From RGIG8306 sp964566025 (GTDB lineage: Bacteria; Bacillota; Clostridia; Lachnospirales; Lachnospiraceae), in the NCBI GenBank assembly GCA_964566025.1, contig CAZMHF010000033.1, positions 1-18,830 of the forward strand: 18,830 nt of DNA. The letters are read 5' to 3'. The notes under the pieces are model-generated. The model did not search any database. It was not told the DNA's origin and was given only the letters and a program-made list of their open reading frames with translations. The position numbers and the translations under genes are program-made. Below, in pieces: positions 5,862 through 13,844 of this stretch (position 1 is the stretch's first letter; each line of letters starts with the position of its first letter).

Positions 5862-7549
5862 AAACTATTATCATTGGTGGTGTTGCAGGTGGTGCAAGCA
5901 CAGCCGCTAGATTACGAAGACTAAACGAAAAAGCGGAAATAACAATCTATGAGCGAAGCGGATATATATCATACGCAAATTGCGGTTTGCCTTATTATAT
6001 AGGTGAAACTATAACGAACAAATCGGAACTAACTTTGCAAACACCTGAAAGCTTTTTCAAGCGTTTTAATATTCAAGCCAAGGTGAATCATGAAGTAATT
6101 GCAATTGATACCAAAGCAAAAACCGTAACGGTGCGAAATTTAAAAAATGACGATGAATTTCAAGATAATTATGATAAACTTGTGCTTTCACCGGGTGCAA
6201 AGTCAGTTGTGCCAAACATTGTTGGTGTTGATTTAGATAATATTTTTACGCTCCGTACTGTTGAGGACACTTTTAAAATTTATGACAGCATAAAATCAAC
6301 CGCTCCAAACTCAGCAATCGTTGTTGGCGGTGGATTTATCGGCATAGAAACGGCTGAAAATCTAAGGCACTTGGGACTAGACATAACCATTATTGAGGCA
6401 TCTCCACAACTTCTTTCTATTCTTGATAGTGATATGATACCACAAGCACACGGCGTTCTCCGTAAAAATGGAGTAAATATCGTTTTGAACACAATCGTAA
6501 CAAAGTTTGAGAAGATTGAAAACAAAATCTCTGCCACACTTGCCAATGGCGATAAAATTTCTGCAGATTTTGTTTTGCTTGCAATTGGGGTTACACCTGA
6601 CACCACACTAGCGGATAGTGCAAATCTGAAAACAGGAATCAAGGGTAGTATCATTGTGAACGACCGAATGGAAACCTCAGAGCCTAATATTTTCGCTGTC
6701 GGTGATGCGATTGAAGTGGAGCATTTTATAACAAAAGATAAAGCACTAATACCGCTTGCGGGCCCTGCAAATAAACAAGGAAGAATCGCCGCCGATAATA
6801 TTGCAGGCGGGGACAGTCGATACAAGGGTTCACAAGGAACATCCGTCATAAAACTTTTTGATATGACTGTTGCAACAACGGGAATTAATGAGCGTCAAGC
6901 GACTTCGGCTGAAATCGAATATGAAAAAGTGATTATCTCTCCGCTATCTCACGCAACATATTATCCGGGCGGAAAAGTTATGACGGTAAAAGTTATCTTT
7001 GAAAAGGGAACAAGCAAAATTCTTGGCGCACAAATCGTTGGGTTTGATGGTGTCGACAAACGAATTGACGTAATCGCTACCGCTATTCGTTCTAAAATGA
7101 AAGTAAACGAACTTTCTGAGTTAGAGCTTTCCTATGCGCCGCCATTTTCCTCCGCAAAGGATCCCGTTAATATGGTTGGCTTCGTGGCAGAGAATATAAT
7201 TAGCCAAAAAGTCAAGCAATTTTACTTTGAAGATATTAATACACTAAAACTTGACAGTAACGCATATTTCCTAGACACACGAACGCCAAAAGAATATTCA
7301 AACAGTCACGCAGAGGGTTTTGTCAACATTCCTGTTGATGACCTTCGTGTGAGAATTGATGAAATTCCTAGAAATAAAACAATCTATGTAATGTGCCAAA
7401 GCGGAATAAGAAGTTATATCGCTTGCCGAATACTAATCGGCAACGGATATGATTGCTATAACTTCGCCGGTGGTTATCGTTTCTATTCAATGATAGAAAA
7501 TGAACGAATTTCAAGTGTTAAATGCTACAGTTGCGGTATGGATAAATGA
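5858..7549 (+). CDS. CoA-disulfide/persulfide reductase with C-terminal rhodanese domain
   Basis: A 563-residue flavoprotein of the CoADR-RHD type, which reduces CoA-disulfide, CoA-persulfide or polysulfide with NAD(P)H. An N-terminal FAD motif (GGVAGG, residues 7-12) is followed by the single redox Cys42 in SYANCGLPYYIG, the NAD(P)H motif VVGGGFIG (155-162), and the second FAD motif AVGDA at about 280. The dimerization region includes YAPPFSSAKDPVN (426-438). A rhodanese domain follows from about 456 to 553 with catalytic Cys513 in MCQSGIRS. The tail ends CYSCGMDK, two extra cysteines that might bind metal or exchange disulfides. ATG overlaps the upstream rhodanese stop; GAGGTG precedes it. 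In anaerobes such enzymes serve sulfur reduction or detoxification. Confidence 0.9.
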   Translation: MKTIIIGGVAGGASTAARLRRLNEKAEITIYERSGYISYANCGLPYYIGETITNKSELTLQTPESFFKRFNIQAKVNHEVIAIDTKAKTVTVRNLKNDDEFQDNYDKLVLSPGAKSVVPNIVGVDLDNIFTLRTVEDTFKIYDSIKSTAPNSAIVVGGGFIGIETAENLRHLGLDITIIEASPQLLSILDSDMIPQAHGVLRKNGVNIVLNTIVTKFEKIENKISATLANGDKISADFVLLAIGVTPDTTLADSANLKTGIKGSIIVNDRMETSEPNIFAVGDAIEVEHFITKDKALIPLAGPANKQGRIAADNIAGGDSRYKGSQGTSVIKLFDMTVATTGINERQATSAEIEYEKVIISPLSHATYYPGGKVMTVKVIFEKGTSKILGAQIVGFDGVDKRIDVIATAIRSKMKVNELSELELSYAPPFSSAKDPVNMVGFVAENIISQKVKQFYFEDINTLKLDSNAYFLDTRTPKEYSNSHAEGFVNIPVDDLRVRIDEIPRNKTIYVMCQSGIRSYIACRILIGNGYDCYNFAGGYRFYSMIENERISSVKCYSCGMDK

Positions 7550-7607
7550 TACAGAAAGGTTGGTGTTAAAAATTAGATATCAATCATACTAAGAAAGGGG
7601 TAATCCT

Positions 7608-7729
7608 ATGAAGAAAAAACAGGTTACCCAGAGGGATGTATTGCACTTTACACACCTTGGGGCGATGGCCCTCAAGATTTTGTGTGTCCATTGTGCGATG
7701 TAGGAAAGGACGATTTTGAGGAGGCTTAA
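7608..7729 (+). pseudogene. Frameshifted, N-terminally deleted rubredoxin
   Basis: Reading 7622-7729 gives GYPEGCIALYTPWGDGPQDF followed by VCPLCDVGKDDFEEA and a stop. This is the second half of a rubredoxin, with the C-terminal CPLC iron-binding knuckle and the usual end. The first CX2C knuckle is missing. A good ribosome-binding site (AAAGGGG) and an ATG at 7608 begin MKKK but in another frame, which instead runs to a stop at 7703. So a deletion and frame change have destroyed the gene. An intact rubredoxin here would have passed electrons between the flavoprotein upstream and the stress enzymes downstream. Confidence 0.7.
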
Positions 7730-7756
7730 TCCTTTCACAAAAGGAGCCACTACCAA

Positions 7757-7782
7757 TGTGTTATGGCTATAAATATGACACA
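7757..7782. repeat. Inverted repeat before the cupin gene
   Basis: TGTGTTAT (7757-7764) and ATGACACA (7775-7782) pair at seven of eight positions around a 10-base loop. A TATAAT box (7793-7798) follows, so this may be a hairpin or an operator of a secondary promoter inside the operon. A 13-codon reading frame (ATG 7756, stop 7795-7797) with AGGAG upstream overlaps it. The peptide starts MCYGYKYD, vaguely like a rubredoxin N-terminus, but is too short to call a gene. Confidence 0.4.
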
Positions 7783-7824
7783 AGAAATTCAGTATAATTT
7801 TCTTAAAAAGGAGGACAATATAAT

Positions 7825-8142
7825 ATGGAAAAGGTGTATTCATTCAATCAATCCACTGATAAGCTGATTGAAAAAATTTTGGACGATGATGTTGCAATGA
7901 TTAATCATATGATATTAAATCAGGGCGAAGCATTACCCAAACACGACTCAAACTCAAATGTATATATGATTATCGTGCGAGGAACACTAACAATTCAGTT
8001 GGCGGATGAACCCGAAAAACGCTATGAAAACGGAAATATCTTAAACATTCCAGGCAATATAACGATGAACATTCGTAACAATGATATAGATCAAGTGGAA
8101 TTCTTCGTTGTAAAGGCGCCTAGCCCAAGACTTTACAGATAA
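7825..8142 (+). CDS. Small single-domain cupin protein
   Basis: A 105-residue beta-barrel protein with the two cupin motifs. The first is about NQGEALPKHDSNSNVYMIIVRG (33-53, in pieces), and the second runs through YENGNILNIPGN. His40 remains, but the usual second His and Glu of motif 1 are replaced (Ser/Val region), so metal binding may be altered or absent. AAGGAGG precedes the ATG. Sitting between the persulfide reductase and hcp, it could be a thiol or small-molecule sensor, or a dioxygenase-like relic. I do not recognise a specific function. Confidence 0.75.
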   Translation: MEKVYSFNQSTDKLIEKILDDDVAMINHMILNQGEALPKHDSNSNVYMIIVRGTLTIQLADEPEKRYENGNILNIPGNITMNIRNNDIDQVEFFVVKAPSPRLYR

Positions 8143-8181
8143 CTGTTTTCGAGAGAATAGCTTTTTAAGGGAGATTTAAAA

Positions 8182-8376
8182 ATGAATAAGATTGTTTCAA
8201 TTAATCGTGATGGTTGTATTGGCTGTGGATTATGTGCTGAAATCTGTCCAGAGATTTTCCGAATGGCTGAGGATGGCCTAGCAGAAGTATATTTCATACC
8301 AGACGAGACAATAAATGATAAAGTTGACGAAGCATCAAAAAGTTGTCCGGTTGGGGTTATCGAAATCAAAAATTAA
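8182..8376 (+). CDS. Single-cluster [4Fe-4S] ferredoxin
   Basis: A 64-residue ferredoxin with one CX2CX2C group (Cys12, Cys15, Cys18) and a distant Cys54 followed by Pro, the ligand set for one [4Fe-4S] cluster. Cys22 is left over. In place of a second cluster there is an acidic helical segment (PDETINDKVDEA). This is the Thermotoga/Desulfovibrio mono-cluster type. AAGGGAG lies upstream of ATG. It ends 30 bp before hcp and no Hcr-type NADH oxidoreductase is present, so it is the likely electron donor to Hcp. Confidence 0.9.
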   Translation: MNKIVSINRDGCIGCGLCAEICPEIFRMAEDGLAEVYFIPDETINDKVDEASKSCPVGVIEIKN

Positions 8377-8406
8377 ATAAAAAATATTATACAGGAGGAT
8401 TTTATT

Positions 8407-9999
8407 ATGAGCAATATGTTTTGTTTTCAATGTGAACAAACAGCGAAAGGAACTGGTTGTACTGGAAAAGCAGGTGTCTGCGGAAAACAGGATACCACTG
8501 CGAATTTTCAGGATGAACTTACAGGTGCATTGATTGGTCTTGCCCGTGCAGTTAATGGCAATACACCAACCGAAAGCACAAATAAGGTAATGTTAGAAGG
8601 ACTCTTTACTACCATCACCAATGTTAATTTCAACAACGACACACTAAGGCAGAAAATCGAGGAAATTCAAAAAGAGAAAGAAAAACTAATTTCCGCTTGT
8701 GCCGCTTGTACCTCAAAATGTGTTAGAAATGACGATGCAGACATGAATGAAATCTGGGGTGCAAATGAAGATATTCGTTCTTTAAAGTCACTGATTCTGT
8801 TTGGTATTCGTGGTATGGCTGCATATGCTTATCATGCATATGTGTTAGGTTATACAGATAACGATGTAAACAACTTCTTCTATAAAGCATTATTTGCTGT
8901 TGGGGAAGAAGAATATGGTATGGACGAGCTTTTACCGTTAGTGCTTGAAACGGGTGAAGTGAACCTTAAATGCATGGCATTGCTTGATAAAGCAAACACC
9001 GAAACCTACGGTACACCTGTGCCAACAACTGTTCCTATGACTGTTGAAAAAGGCCCTTTCATTGTTATTTCTGGTCACGACCTGCTTGACTTAAAAGAGC
9101 TCCTTGAGCAGACAAGGGACAAGGGCATCAACATTTATACACATGGCGAAATGCTTCCCGCACACGGTTACCCTAAATTAAAGGAATACCCTCACCTAAA
9201 AGGAAATTTCGGTACAGCATGGCAAAATCAGCAGAAAGAATTTGACAATATTCCTGCACCCATTCTGTTTACAACAAATTGCCTAATGCCAGTAAAAGAT
9301 AGCTATCGTGATCGTGTGTTTACGACCGCTGTAGTATCATATCCTGGTATTGTTCACATTGATGAGAAGAAGGATTTTACGCCTATTATCAATAAGGCTT
9401 TGGATCTTGGTGGATATGAAAAAGATACAGAATTTACTGGAATCAATGGCGGTAAAACTGTAACAACCGGTTTTGGACATGGGACGGTCTTATCCGTTGC
9501 TGACAAGGTAGTTGGTGCAGTGAAGTCGGGAGATATAAAACACTTCTTCCTTGTTGGCGGTTGTGATGGAGCAAAACCGGGACGCAATTATTACACCGAC
9601 TTTGTAAAGCAAACACCAGACGATACTGTTATTCTGACACTCGCTTGTGGAAAATATCGCTTTAATGACCTTGATATCGGAGAAATTGGTGGATTACCAA
9701 GAATTATGGATATGGGACAATGCAATGATGCCTATTCCGCTATAAAGGTAGCTGTTGCACTCTCCGAAGCATTCGATTGTACCGTGAATGAGTTGCCACT
9801 AACACTTGTTCTTTCATGGTATGAACAAAAGGCGGTCTGTATTCTGCTAACACTTCTACATCTTGGAATTAAGAACATCTTGTTAGGGCCTAGCTTGCCG
9901 GCGTTTGTTTCACCTAACATTCTAAACTTCCTTGTGGAAAATTACGCACTTACTCCTATTTCTACCCCTGAAGAGGATTTGAAGAAAATCTTAGGATAA
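8407..9999 (+). CDS. hcp: Hybrid cluster protein (Hcp; NO/hydroxylamine reductase)
   Basis: A 530-residue cytosolic Fe-S protein that reduces NO or hydroxylamine and protects against nitrosative stress. The N-terminal motif CFQCEQTAKGTGC with Cys25 (CX2CX8CX6C) is of the anaerobe class I type that binds [4Fe-4S]. All hybrid-cluster ligands can be placed: His224 (SGHDLLDL), Glu248 (THGEML), Cys292 (TTNCLMP), Cys386 (GGCDGAKPGR, the persulfide Cys), Cys414 (ACGKYRF), Cys439 (GQCNDAYSA) and Glu473 (WYEQKAV). Length is close to the family norm. AGGAGG precedes the ATG. It closes the operon before a strong terminator and is probably induced through the TTGTT-N2-AACAA site far upstream. Confidence 0.97.
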   Translation: MSNMFCFQCEQTAKGTGCTGKAGVCGKQDTTANFQDELTGALIGLARAVNGNTPTESTNKVMLEGLFTTITNVNFNNDTLRQKIEEIQKEKEKLISACAACTSKCVRNDDADMNEIWGANEDIRSLKSLILFGIRGMAAYAYHAYVLGYTDNDVNNFFYKALFAVGEEEYGMDELLPLVLETGEVNLKCMALLDKANTETYGTPVPTTVPMTVEKGPFIVISGHDLLDLKELLEQTRDKGINIYTHGEMLPAHGYPKLKEYPHLKGNFGTAWQNQQKEFDNIPAPILFTTNCLMPVKDSYRDRVFTTAVVSYPGIVHIDEKKDFTPIINKALDLGGYEKDTEFTGINGGKTVTTGFGHGTVLSVADKVVGAVKSGDIKHFFLVGGCDGAKPGRNYYTDFVKQTPDDTVILTLACGKYRFNDLDIGEIGGLPRIMDMGQCNDAYSAIKVAVALSEAFDCTVNELPLTLVLSWYEQKAVCILLTLLHLGIKNILLGPSLPAFVSPNILNFLVENYALTPISTPEEDLKKILG

Positions 10000-10011
10000 T
10001 TCCACTATAAT

Positions 10012-10059
10012 AAAACCTGTTGATTTGTATTTAAGTGAGTCAACAGGTTTTAGTTTTGT
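10012..10059 (+). terminator. Rho-independent terminator after hcp
   Basis: AAAACCTGTTGA (10012-10023) pairs perfectly with TCAACAGGTTTT (10040-10051) around a 16-base loop, then AGTTTTGTT. It begins 12 bases after the hcp stop and closes the plus-strand operon. Confidence 0.85.
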
Positions 10060-10076
10060 TTGAATAGATTTAGGCT

Positions 10077-10154
10077 TATACTTTTTGATTTTGCCCTTGA
10101 GGTGGGTTCAACAGTATTTTAGAGGGTTCAAACGGACAAGGAGGGGGTTCAAAT
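10077..10154. repeat. Right array of ~20-bp repeats, possible transposon-end relic
   Basis: One TATACTTTTTGATTTTGCCC unit (10077-10096) is followed by three GGGTTCAA units at 10104, 10124 and 10145, spaced 20 and 21 bp. It mirrors the left array, which has three GATTTTG units and one GGGTTCAAA. The unit types appear in the same order on both sides. The array ends about 44 bp before the terminator of the next chromosomal gene. Interpretation as the other end, or a second solo copy, of an element with serial transposase sites is inference. Confidence 0.55.
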
Positions 10155-10189
10155 GTGAACTCCATATTTTATTCTCAAATTCCAGAGCA

Positions 10190-10235
10190 AAAAAAACAAA
10201 GGCTTCCAACACCACCGAATTTGTCAGAAGCCTTT
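10190..10235 (-). terminator. Terminator of the penicillin-binding protein gene
   Basis: On the minus strand GAAGCCTTT-type stem (10235-10227 with 10206-10198, 9 bp perfect) is followed by TGTTTTTTTTG. It lies about 165 bp after the PBP stop. The intervening 10236-10398 holds no recognisable gene on either strand, only A/T-rich sequence. Confidence 0.7.
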
Positions 10236-10398
10236 ATTTCTAGCCTTTTGGCGAGGATTCATATTTTCAAATTGTATCATTTTAGAGATTTTCATTTCCA
10301 CAAAAAATTTTGTGTTTGCAAATCCATTGTCATCAGCATATTTTTGCAAAATTGCCTTTTGATTTTTGTTCTTTTTCTTTCATCCATCCCCTTCTTTT

Positions 10399-13041
10399 CT
10401 AGTTAGTTCCTTTTGTCGTTTTTTCTTCTTTTGTTTGTGCCTCTGTTGTCTTTTCAATTTCTTCTTTATGAACTTCGCACGTTTTTTTAACACGATTCAC
10501 ATACTTCTCGTCATTGGTATGAAACTCTTCACTCAACAAATTGCTATCCAAAATCATGGAAACCTTTTCGGTAATCTTTCCTTTTGGACAATATTTATTG
10601 GCTAGTAGCTTCGACTCTTGGCAAATCGAAATCATCTCGTGGCATTTACAAAATTCTGTTGGCTCAGTTCCTTCAGCAAAATATTCTTCGTACACCTGTG
10701 CATTACTTGTATAATGATCACACACACCTTCAATTGCCAGCAGACCAGATTTGCTACAAATTTTTGCACTCGTGATATTTTCTAATAAACTAAATCCACG
10801 ATCTTCTTTTCCCTCATGAATCGTCTCCATCACCTTTTTCCATATTTTCTTATGGTATGATTGCGAGCTACCTAGTGATTGGTCCTTATCATAGCCTGAC
10901 CAAATTCCACATGTATAATATGGTGTGTATCCCTCGAACCATAAATCATTTCTGTTTGTCGTGGAACCACTTTTTCCTGCAATCGCTTGCCCTGGGAAAT
11001 CAAAGGTATTTCCTGTTGGTAAAATGTCTGGATGGATACTCGAATACGCACTTTCATTGCTTGTCACCATTGTTGATTGCATAGCCAATGTCAGAAGCTG
11101 CGCTGTCGTTTTCTTTAGTACTTTTGTTGACTCTGTTTTGTTTTCAATTAAAAGCTTTCCGTTATTATCGTATACCTTTGTAAAATAAATTGGCTCATTG
11201 TAAATACCATCATTTGCAATAGCTGCATAGGCTGATGTCATCTCAATATTGGTAACACCCTTTGTCAAACCACCTAAGGCAATTGAAGGAACACGATCTG
11301 TCAAAACGGTCCCATCTTCCAATGGCATACGCTCCACTAATGTAGAGATTCCTAGTTTTTGAACATATTGAAATGCCGTATCCACGCCCACCGTTTCCAT
11401 CAAGCAATGCATGGTTGGCAAGTTCATTGAAAAAGCAATCGAATCACGAATATTGACAAATCCTAAAAATGTATCTTCATCCCACCAGTTCGCAAAATTT
11501 TTATCTCCTGCTGAAATTGGTGAATCATAATATACATTTGCCAATGTCGCACGTCCCGTATCTAGCGCTGGCGCAAAGGTTGCTAATATCTTAAAACAAG
11601 AACCTGGAGAACGCATTGCATCAATCGCACGATTAAATGTACGGTTTGCTGTTTTTTCACCACGTCCGCCTGCAAGCGCTTTCACAAGCCCTGTGCTTTG
11701 TTCAATAACAACCATCGATGCTTGTGGTTGTAGAATAGCTGTTTTGACTTCGCCTACAATAATATCTCTTTCTTCTAAAAGAAATTCTTTGTATAGAGCA
11801 ATTGCTTCATCAATTTGCTCTTCCGTATCAAAAATCAGGTTTTTTATATCTTTAAAATCAGGATGATCTTTTAAAAATTCGTTCAACATGATTTCATTGT
11901 AATGCAATGTACTTCCATCTTCTTTTAAAATCGAAAGACGATATGTAAGTGAATATTGCGTAATCGTATAGTTATTTGGATCGTTTACTTCTTTATCAAC
12001 TACACGTTGAATAGATGGATCCATTGCCGTATGAATTTTAAGACCGCCACCATATAATAAATTACTTGCTTGTGTTTGTGTATAACCGAATTCCGTTTGT
12101 AGTGCTTTTAGCACTTCGTCAATAACGACTTCCGTATAATATGAATACGAAGCATAGGTATTATTTGTTGACGTTTCTAGCACGCGCTCATAAACATCAT
12201 CCGTTTTTGCTGTTTGATATTCTAACTCGCTAATCATATTTTGCTCACGCATTTTTGCCAAAATACGCTGTTGTCTCTCTTGATTTTTTTCAGGATAACG
12301 AATCGGATTATTGGCAACTGGATTTTGCGTAATCGCCGCAATCACAGCACACTCTGATAAAGTCAATTGATCAACACTTTTTCCAAAATAACGCTTTGAT
12401 GCCATTTGCACTCCAAGCGTATTGTTTCCGAGGTTAATGGTGTTTAAATAATTCTCAAGTATAATGTTTTTAGATAATTGTCTCTCGAATTTTAATGCCA
12501 ATGCCTGCTCTTGAATTTTCCGTTCTAAGCGTGTTCCGAAAGTCGTCTCTAACCCACCACCAAATACATTATTTTTAATAAGCTGTTGTGTAATGGTACT
12601 TGCACCTTCCATAAAGCTACCATTTTTGATTCCGATAAAACCTGCACGTATAATACCTTTTAAATCAATTCCGTTATGTTCAAAAAAACGTTCATCCTCG
12701 ATCGCAACAACGGCATCAATCATGTCTTGAGGAATATCTGAAATCGATACCTCTTCTCGATTTGAACCAGCCGTCACAAGTGTTGCCATCACATTGCCCT
12801 CTATATCAAAAATGGATGTCGCAAATGCACTTGGTGCAATATCTTGCAATGAGGCATCAGGGATGCGTGCCATCAATGCTGAAAATGCACCATATCCCAC
12901 ATTGCCAATCATGATGCTTGTTATCAAAATAATCGCTACGCATAATTTGAAAACCGTAATTCCCGCCTTTTTCCCATATCTAAATTTATTTGAATATAAC
13001 GCATTTAATTTTTTTTCGATTTCATGCTTATTGAAATTCAT
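10399..13041 (-). CDS. Class A penicillin-binding protein (transglycosylase/transpeptidase)
   Basis: A bifunctional cell-wall synthase of 880 residues. A short basic cytoplasmic tail and one membrane helix (about residues 30-55) precede the GT51 transglycosylase domain: VVAIEDERFFEHNGID with catalytic Glu115, GASTITQQL, then RKIQEQALALKFERQLSK. The transpeptidase domain has SCFK (Ser481), SMN (538-540) and KSG (690-692), a conservative change from the usual KTG. After it comes a C-terminal region with several Cys pairs (ICSKSGLLA, EFCKCHE, KYCPKGK), seen in clostridial PBP1 proteins, and a Lys/Glu/Thr-rich tail. I start at ATG 13041, where GGAGG has 5-bp spacing; ATGs at 13044 and 13056 are also in frame. 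Single-gene unit with its own terminator. Confidence 0.95.
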   Translation of the reverse strand: MNFNKHEIEKKLNALYSNKFRYGKKAGITVFKLCVAIILITSIMIGNVGYGAFSALMARIPDASLQDIAPSAFATSIFDIEGNVMATLVTAGSNREEVSISDIPQDMIDAVVAIEDERFFEHNGIDLKGIIRAGFIGIKNGSFMEGASTITQQLIKNNVFGGGLETTFGTRLERKIQEQALALKFERQLSKNIILENYLNTINLGNNTLGVQMASKRYFGKSVDQLTLSECAVIAAITQNPVANNPIRYPEKNQERQQRILAKMREQNMISELEYQTAKTDDVYERVLETSTNNTYASYSYYTEVVIDEVLKALQTEFGYTQTQASNLLYGGGLKIHTAMDPSIQRVVDKEVNDPNNYTITQYSLTYRLSILKEDGSTLHYNEIMLNEFLKDHPDFKDIKNLIFDTEEQIDEAIALYKEFLLEERDIIVGEVKTAILQPQASMVVIEQSTGLVKALAGGRGEKTANRTFNRAIDAMRSPGSCFKILATFAPALDTGRATLANVYYDSPISAGDKNFANWWDEDTFLGFVNIRDSIAFSMNLPTMHCLMETVGVDTAFQYVQKLGISTLVERMPLEDGTVLTDRVPSIALGGLTKGVTNIEMTSAYAAIANDGIYNEPIYFTKVYDNNGKLLIENKTESTKVLKKTTAQLLTLAMQSTMVTSNESAYSSIHPDILPTGNTFDFPGQAIAGKSGSTTNRNDLWFEGYTPYYTCGIWSGYDKDQSLGSSQSYHKKIWKKVMETIHEGKEDRGFSLLENITSAKICSKSGLLAIEGVCDHYTSNAQVYEEYFAEGTEPTEFCKCHEMISICQESKLLANKYCPKGKITEKVSMILDSNLLSEEFHTNDEKYVNRVKKTCEVHKEEIEKTTEAQTKEEKTTKGTN

Positions 13042-13060
13042 CATTTCCTCCATCATACAT

Positions 13061-13179
13061 TTTCTATTTCGAAACGTACTTCTTTGAGTAATTATAACTT
13101 AAAATTGTTAAGAAAAAAAGCCAAAAGTGTTTCAAAAGTGATACAATAGTGTTATATCTTCGCGAGAAAGGCCTATTTT
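13061..13179. promoter_or_regulatory. Divergent intergenic region, PBP and YigZ promoters
   Basis: For the minus-strand PBP gene a TATAAT box is at 13096-13091, with a T-rich rather than canonical -35. For the plus-strand YigZ gene, TTTCAA (13130-13135), 17 bp, then TATATC (13153-13158) is the best weak candidate. AAAAGTG is repeated nearby. No operator is evident. Confidence 0.35.
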
Positions 13180-13809
13180 ATGATTACATCCTATAAAACT
13201 GTGAATGAATACTCTGAATTTGAGATTGTTGAAAAAAAATCGAGGTTTATTGCTTGCCTATTTCCTATTGACTCTGAAGAATCCATTGATGCCTGTCGGT
13301 TGGCAGTTCGCAAAAAGCACCCGATGGCACGCCACTACTGTTTCGCTTATGTCCTTGGGTATGAAAATCCAATTGTGCGTTGTAGTGATGATGGCGAGCC
13401 ATCTGGTACTGCAGGACAACCCATTTTACAAATTATAAATAGCTTTGCCCTTTCTAATGTATTACTAATTGTTGTTCGCTACTTTGGTGGCACCTTATTG
13501 GGTACTGGTGGCCTTGTTCGTGCTTATCAAGAGGCCTCTAAACAAGGTATTTTGCACGCAAGCATTTCCACCTATCAACTCGCTGTTCCCTTTTCACTAA
13601 CCTTCGATTATACTTTATTGGGAAAGCTTCAATATGTTCTAGCCAATTTGGCGTTAAATGATTTTTCAGTTGAATATAGTGACAAAGTGATTCTTCTTGT
13701 CAATGTCCCTCATGAGTTGGCGGATTCATTTGCCGAGAAGATGCTAGATGCTACAAATGGCCATATCACGATAACACATAAAGACTCGCTCTTTATTGAA
13801 CATACATAA
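13180..13809 (+). CDS. YigZ/IMPACT (UPF0029) family protein
   Basis: A 209-residue conserved protein with the YigZ signature: KSRFIAC near the start, HYCFAYVLG, then SDDGEPSGTAGQPIL (about residues 69-83) and VVRYFGGTLLGTGGLVRAY. A smaller ferredoxin-like C-terminal domain (UPF0029 C) covers about 138-200. The molecular role is not settled; eukaryotic IMPACT regulates GCN2, and the bacterial protein has been linked to nucleic-acid or translation-related binding. GAAAGG is nine bases before ATG. It is followed after 35 bp by a metal-sensor gene and may be co-transcribed with it. Confidence 0.92.
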   Translation: MITSYKTVNEYSEFEIVEKKSRFIACLFPIDSEESIDACRLAVRKKHPMARHYCFAYVLGYENPIVRCSDDGEPSGTAGQPILQIINSFALSNVLLIVVRYFGGTLLGTGGLVRAYQEASKQGILHASISTYQLAVPFSLTFDYTLLGKLQYVLANLALNDFSVEYSDKVILLVNVPHELADSFAEKMLDATNGHITITHKDSLFIEHT

Positions 13810-13844
13810 AACTCATTTATAAATACTAAACCATAGGAGGCGCT

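Noticed and set aside
6280..6849. A 189-codon open frame on the minus strand
   Set aside because: It lies wholly inside the CoA-disulfide reductase gene, whose motifs are unmistakable, and its own peptide resembles no protein.
7756..7797. 13-codon small gene MCYGYKYD...
   Set aside because: Has a ribosome-binding site but is extremely short, overlaps an inverted repeat and lies next to a decayed rubredoxin; most likely a fragment or chance.
10155..10605. Two plus-strand open frames rich in Phe, Ser and Leu
   Set aside because: One spans the PBP terminator and A/T-rich spacer, the other the antisense of the PBP Lys/Glu tail; no ribosome-binding site or protein-like pattern.
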